DNA of 5,467 bases from Modestobacter sp. (GTDB lineage Bacteria; Actinomycetota; Actinomycetes; Mycobacteriales; Geodermatophilaceae): the NCBI GenBank assembly GCA_025966175.1, contig JAOPVN010000204.1, positions 1 through 5,467 of the forward strand. Reading direction: 5' to 3'. Every line of letters begins with the position of its first letter. The stretch's first letter is position 1. The notes under the pieces were generated by a model. That model saw only the letters and a program-made list of their open reading frames with translations, was not told where the DNA came from and searched no databases. Positions 4,589 through 5,467 of the stretch are shown in pieces. The position numbers were made by a program, and so were the translations under genes.

Positions 4589-5167
4589 GTGGCAACCGTT
4601 GAATCTCCGATCGTCGCTGACCTCGTCGTCGACGAGGGCTGGGTGGCTCCCACCTGGGAACAGGTCGTGCGCGACCACTCCGCGCGGGTGTACCGACTGG
4701 CCTACCGGCTGTCCGGCAACGCCCAGGACGCGGAGGACCTCACCCAGGAGACGTTCATCCGGGTGTTCCGCTCACTGGCCGGCTTCTCGCCCGGCACGTT
4801 CGAGGGCTGGCTGCACCGCATCACGACCAACCTGTTCCTGGACATGGTCCGGCGCCGGCAGCGGATCCGCTTCGACGCGCTGCCCGAGGACACCGAGCGG
4901 CTGCCCGGCACCTCGCCGTCCCCGGAGCAGGTCTACGCCGACACGCATCTCGATCCCCAGATCCAGGCAGCGCTCGACGCGCTCTCGCCGGAGTTCCGCG
5001 TCGCGGTCGTCCTGTGCGACATCGAGGGCCTGACCTACGAGGAGATCGCGGCGACGCTGGGGATCAAGCTGGGCACGGTGCGCAGCCGGATCCACCGCGG
5101 CCGGGTGCAGTTGCGGGAGGCGCTGGCCCACCTGGCCCCGGGGCGTTCCGGCGGGGCAGCGGCGTAG
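4589..5167 (+). CDS. sigE: ECF RNA polymerase sigma factor, SigE type
   Basis: This 192-residue ECF sigma factor has region 2 at about residues 23-94 ([57 protein letters not shown]) and region 4 at about 125-182 ([36 protein letters not shown]). It closely resembles mycobacterial SigE, a cell-envelope and oxidative-stress sigma factor. An in-frame extension reaches GTG 4451, but it would translate the aptamer; GTG 4589 has GGAGG at 8 nt. Mycobacterial SigE is longer at the N-terminus and is held by the anti-sigma RseA, encoded next door. Here no anti-sigma gene follows: a convergent gene ends 129 nt downstream. A Mn2+ riboswitch occupies the leader, so manganese probably controls its synthesis. 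SigE identity is confident at family level; it may be a paralogue rather than the orthologue. Confidence 0.93.
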   Translation: MATVESPIVADLVVDEGWVAPTWEQVVRDHSARVYRLAYRLSGNAQDAEDLTQETFIRVFRSLAGFSPGTFEGWLHRITTNLFLDMVRRRQRIRFDALPEDTERLPGTSPSPEQVYADTHLDPQIQAALDALSPEFRVAVVLCDIEGLTYEEIAATLGIKLGTVRSRIHRGRVQLREALAHLAPGRSGGAAA

Positions 5168-5181
5168 CGGGCTCGTGCCCG
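5168..5181 (+). terminator. Short hairpin directly after sigE stop
   Basis: CGGGC-TCGT-GCCCG starts at the base after the TAG. The perfect 5-bp stem with tetraloop could end the transcript, but no T-run follows, so the terminator call is weak. Confidence 0.3.
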
Positions 5182-5260
5182 ACCAGCTCCGTTCCGGGCC
5201 TCTCACGGTCTCCCGTCCACCGAGGGCCCCGCGACGCCGCCGGCGTGACCTCTCCCAGCA

Positions 5261-5274
5261 CCGGGCTGTCCCGG
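5261..5274. terminator. Hairpin in the convergent sigE/monooxygenase gap
   Basis: CCGGG-CTGT-CCCGG forms a 5-bp stem 23 nt past the stop of the minus-strand monooxygenase gene. A second hairpin, ACGCC-GCC-GGCGT, lies at 5234-5246. Convergent genes usually share terminators here, but neither hairpin has a T-run on either strand. Confidence 0.3.
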
Positions 5275-5296
5275 CCGGCACACGGGCGTCGTGGCC

Positions 5297-5467
5297 CTAC
5301 CGGGCGTCGACCAGGATCTCGGCGAGGAAGTCGGCCAGTGCCTCGTGTCCGTCCAGGGGGAGGACGTGGGAGACGTACTGGTCCGGGCGGACGACGACCA
5401 GGCAGCCTGTGTCGCGGTTGATCCCCCGCAGGTCGAAGACGTCGCCGGCCGCGGGATCGGGGCAGAA
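5297..5467 (-). CDS. FAD-dependent aromatic hydroxylase (phenol 2-monooxygenase type), C-terminal end
   Basis: The last 56 codons of a minus-strand gene enter from the right edge and stop at TAG 5299-5297; the start lies outside. The segment has VVVRPDQYVSHVLPLDGHEA and then ADFLAEIL. This is the usual ending of phenol 2-monooxygenase-like flavoproteins, whose C-terminal thioredoxin-like domain serves in dimerisation. Just before it, the strand-turn DLRGINRDTG matches the same fold. Such enzymes hydroxylate phenolic or polyketide aromatic rings using FAD, NAD(P)H and O2. The substrate cannot be told from the fragment. Codon use is GC3-rich like its neighbours. It is convergent with sigE and probably unrelated to it functionally. 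Confidence 0.82.
   Translation of the reverse strand, partial: FCPDPAAGDVFDLRGINRDTGCLVVVRPDQYVSHVLPLDGHEALADFLAEILVDAR

Noticed and set aside
4592..4600. CAAC-C-GTTG near the sigE start as a third MarR site
   Set aside because: The arms are in the opposite order and spacing to the two operators, and it lies inside coding sequence.
5014..5421. 135-codon plus-strand open frame as a possible anti-sigma factor
   Set aside because: It starts inside sigE in another frame, is Gly/Pro/Arg-rich without a zinc HxxxCxxC motif or membrane helix, and covers the convergent monooxygenase gene.

Overview
The window is very GC-rich, with strong G/C preference at third codon positions, GTG starts and GTGA start/stop overlaps. 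This points to a high-GC actinobacterium. The SigE-type sigma factor and the overall style fit Geodermatophilaceae-like or related soil/rock actinobacteria, but the family placement is a guess.

Left part (1-4065, minus strand): an apparent four-gene transcription unit reads right to left. It runs MarR-family repressor, then a 14-TM DHA2-family MFS exporter with three carboxypeptidase-regulatory-like (CNA-B-type) repeats fused to its C-terminus, then a two-domain protein (one more such repeat plus a YceI lipocalin-like domain), then an unrecognised gene cut by the window edge. The last three are joined by two identical GTGA overlaps, so they are probably translationally coupled. A 173-nt gap holding a strong hairpin separates marR from the exporter gene. 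The marR promoter carries two copies of GTTG-N7-CAAC, one on the -35 box and one at the -10/start point, as expected for autorepression. The unit looks like a ligand-inducible efflux locus in which exporter and YceI partner share the same accessory beta-sandwich module.

Middle (4066-4588): 523 nt without a convincing gene, but dense in structure. In order it holds the marR control region, three tandem copies of a 14-mer, a nested inverted-repeat structure, a 10-bp hairpin, a candidate ECF-type promoter, and a good match to the yybP-ykoY (Mn2+-sensing) riboswitch aptamer.

Right part (4589-5467): the aptamer ends 22 nt before the GTG start of a plus-strand ECF sigma factor closely resembling mycobacterial SigE. 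No anti-sigma gene follows; the next gene is convergent and is the C-terminal end of a phenol-hydroxylase-type flavoprotein monooxygenase. The most interesting result is this wiring: a manganese riboswitch placed directly on an ECF sigma factor gene instead of on its usual partners, metal exporters. Whether it works that way is an inference that needs experiments.
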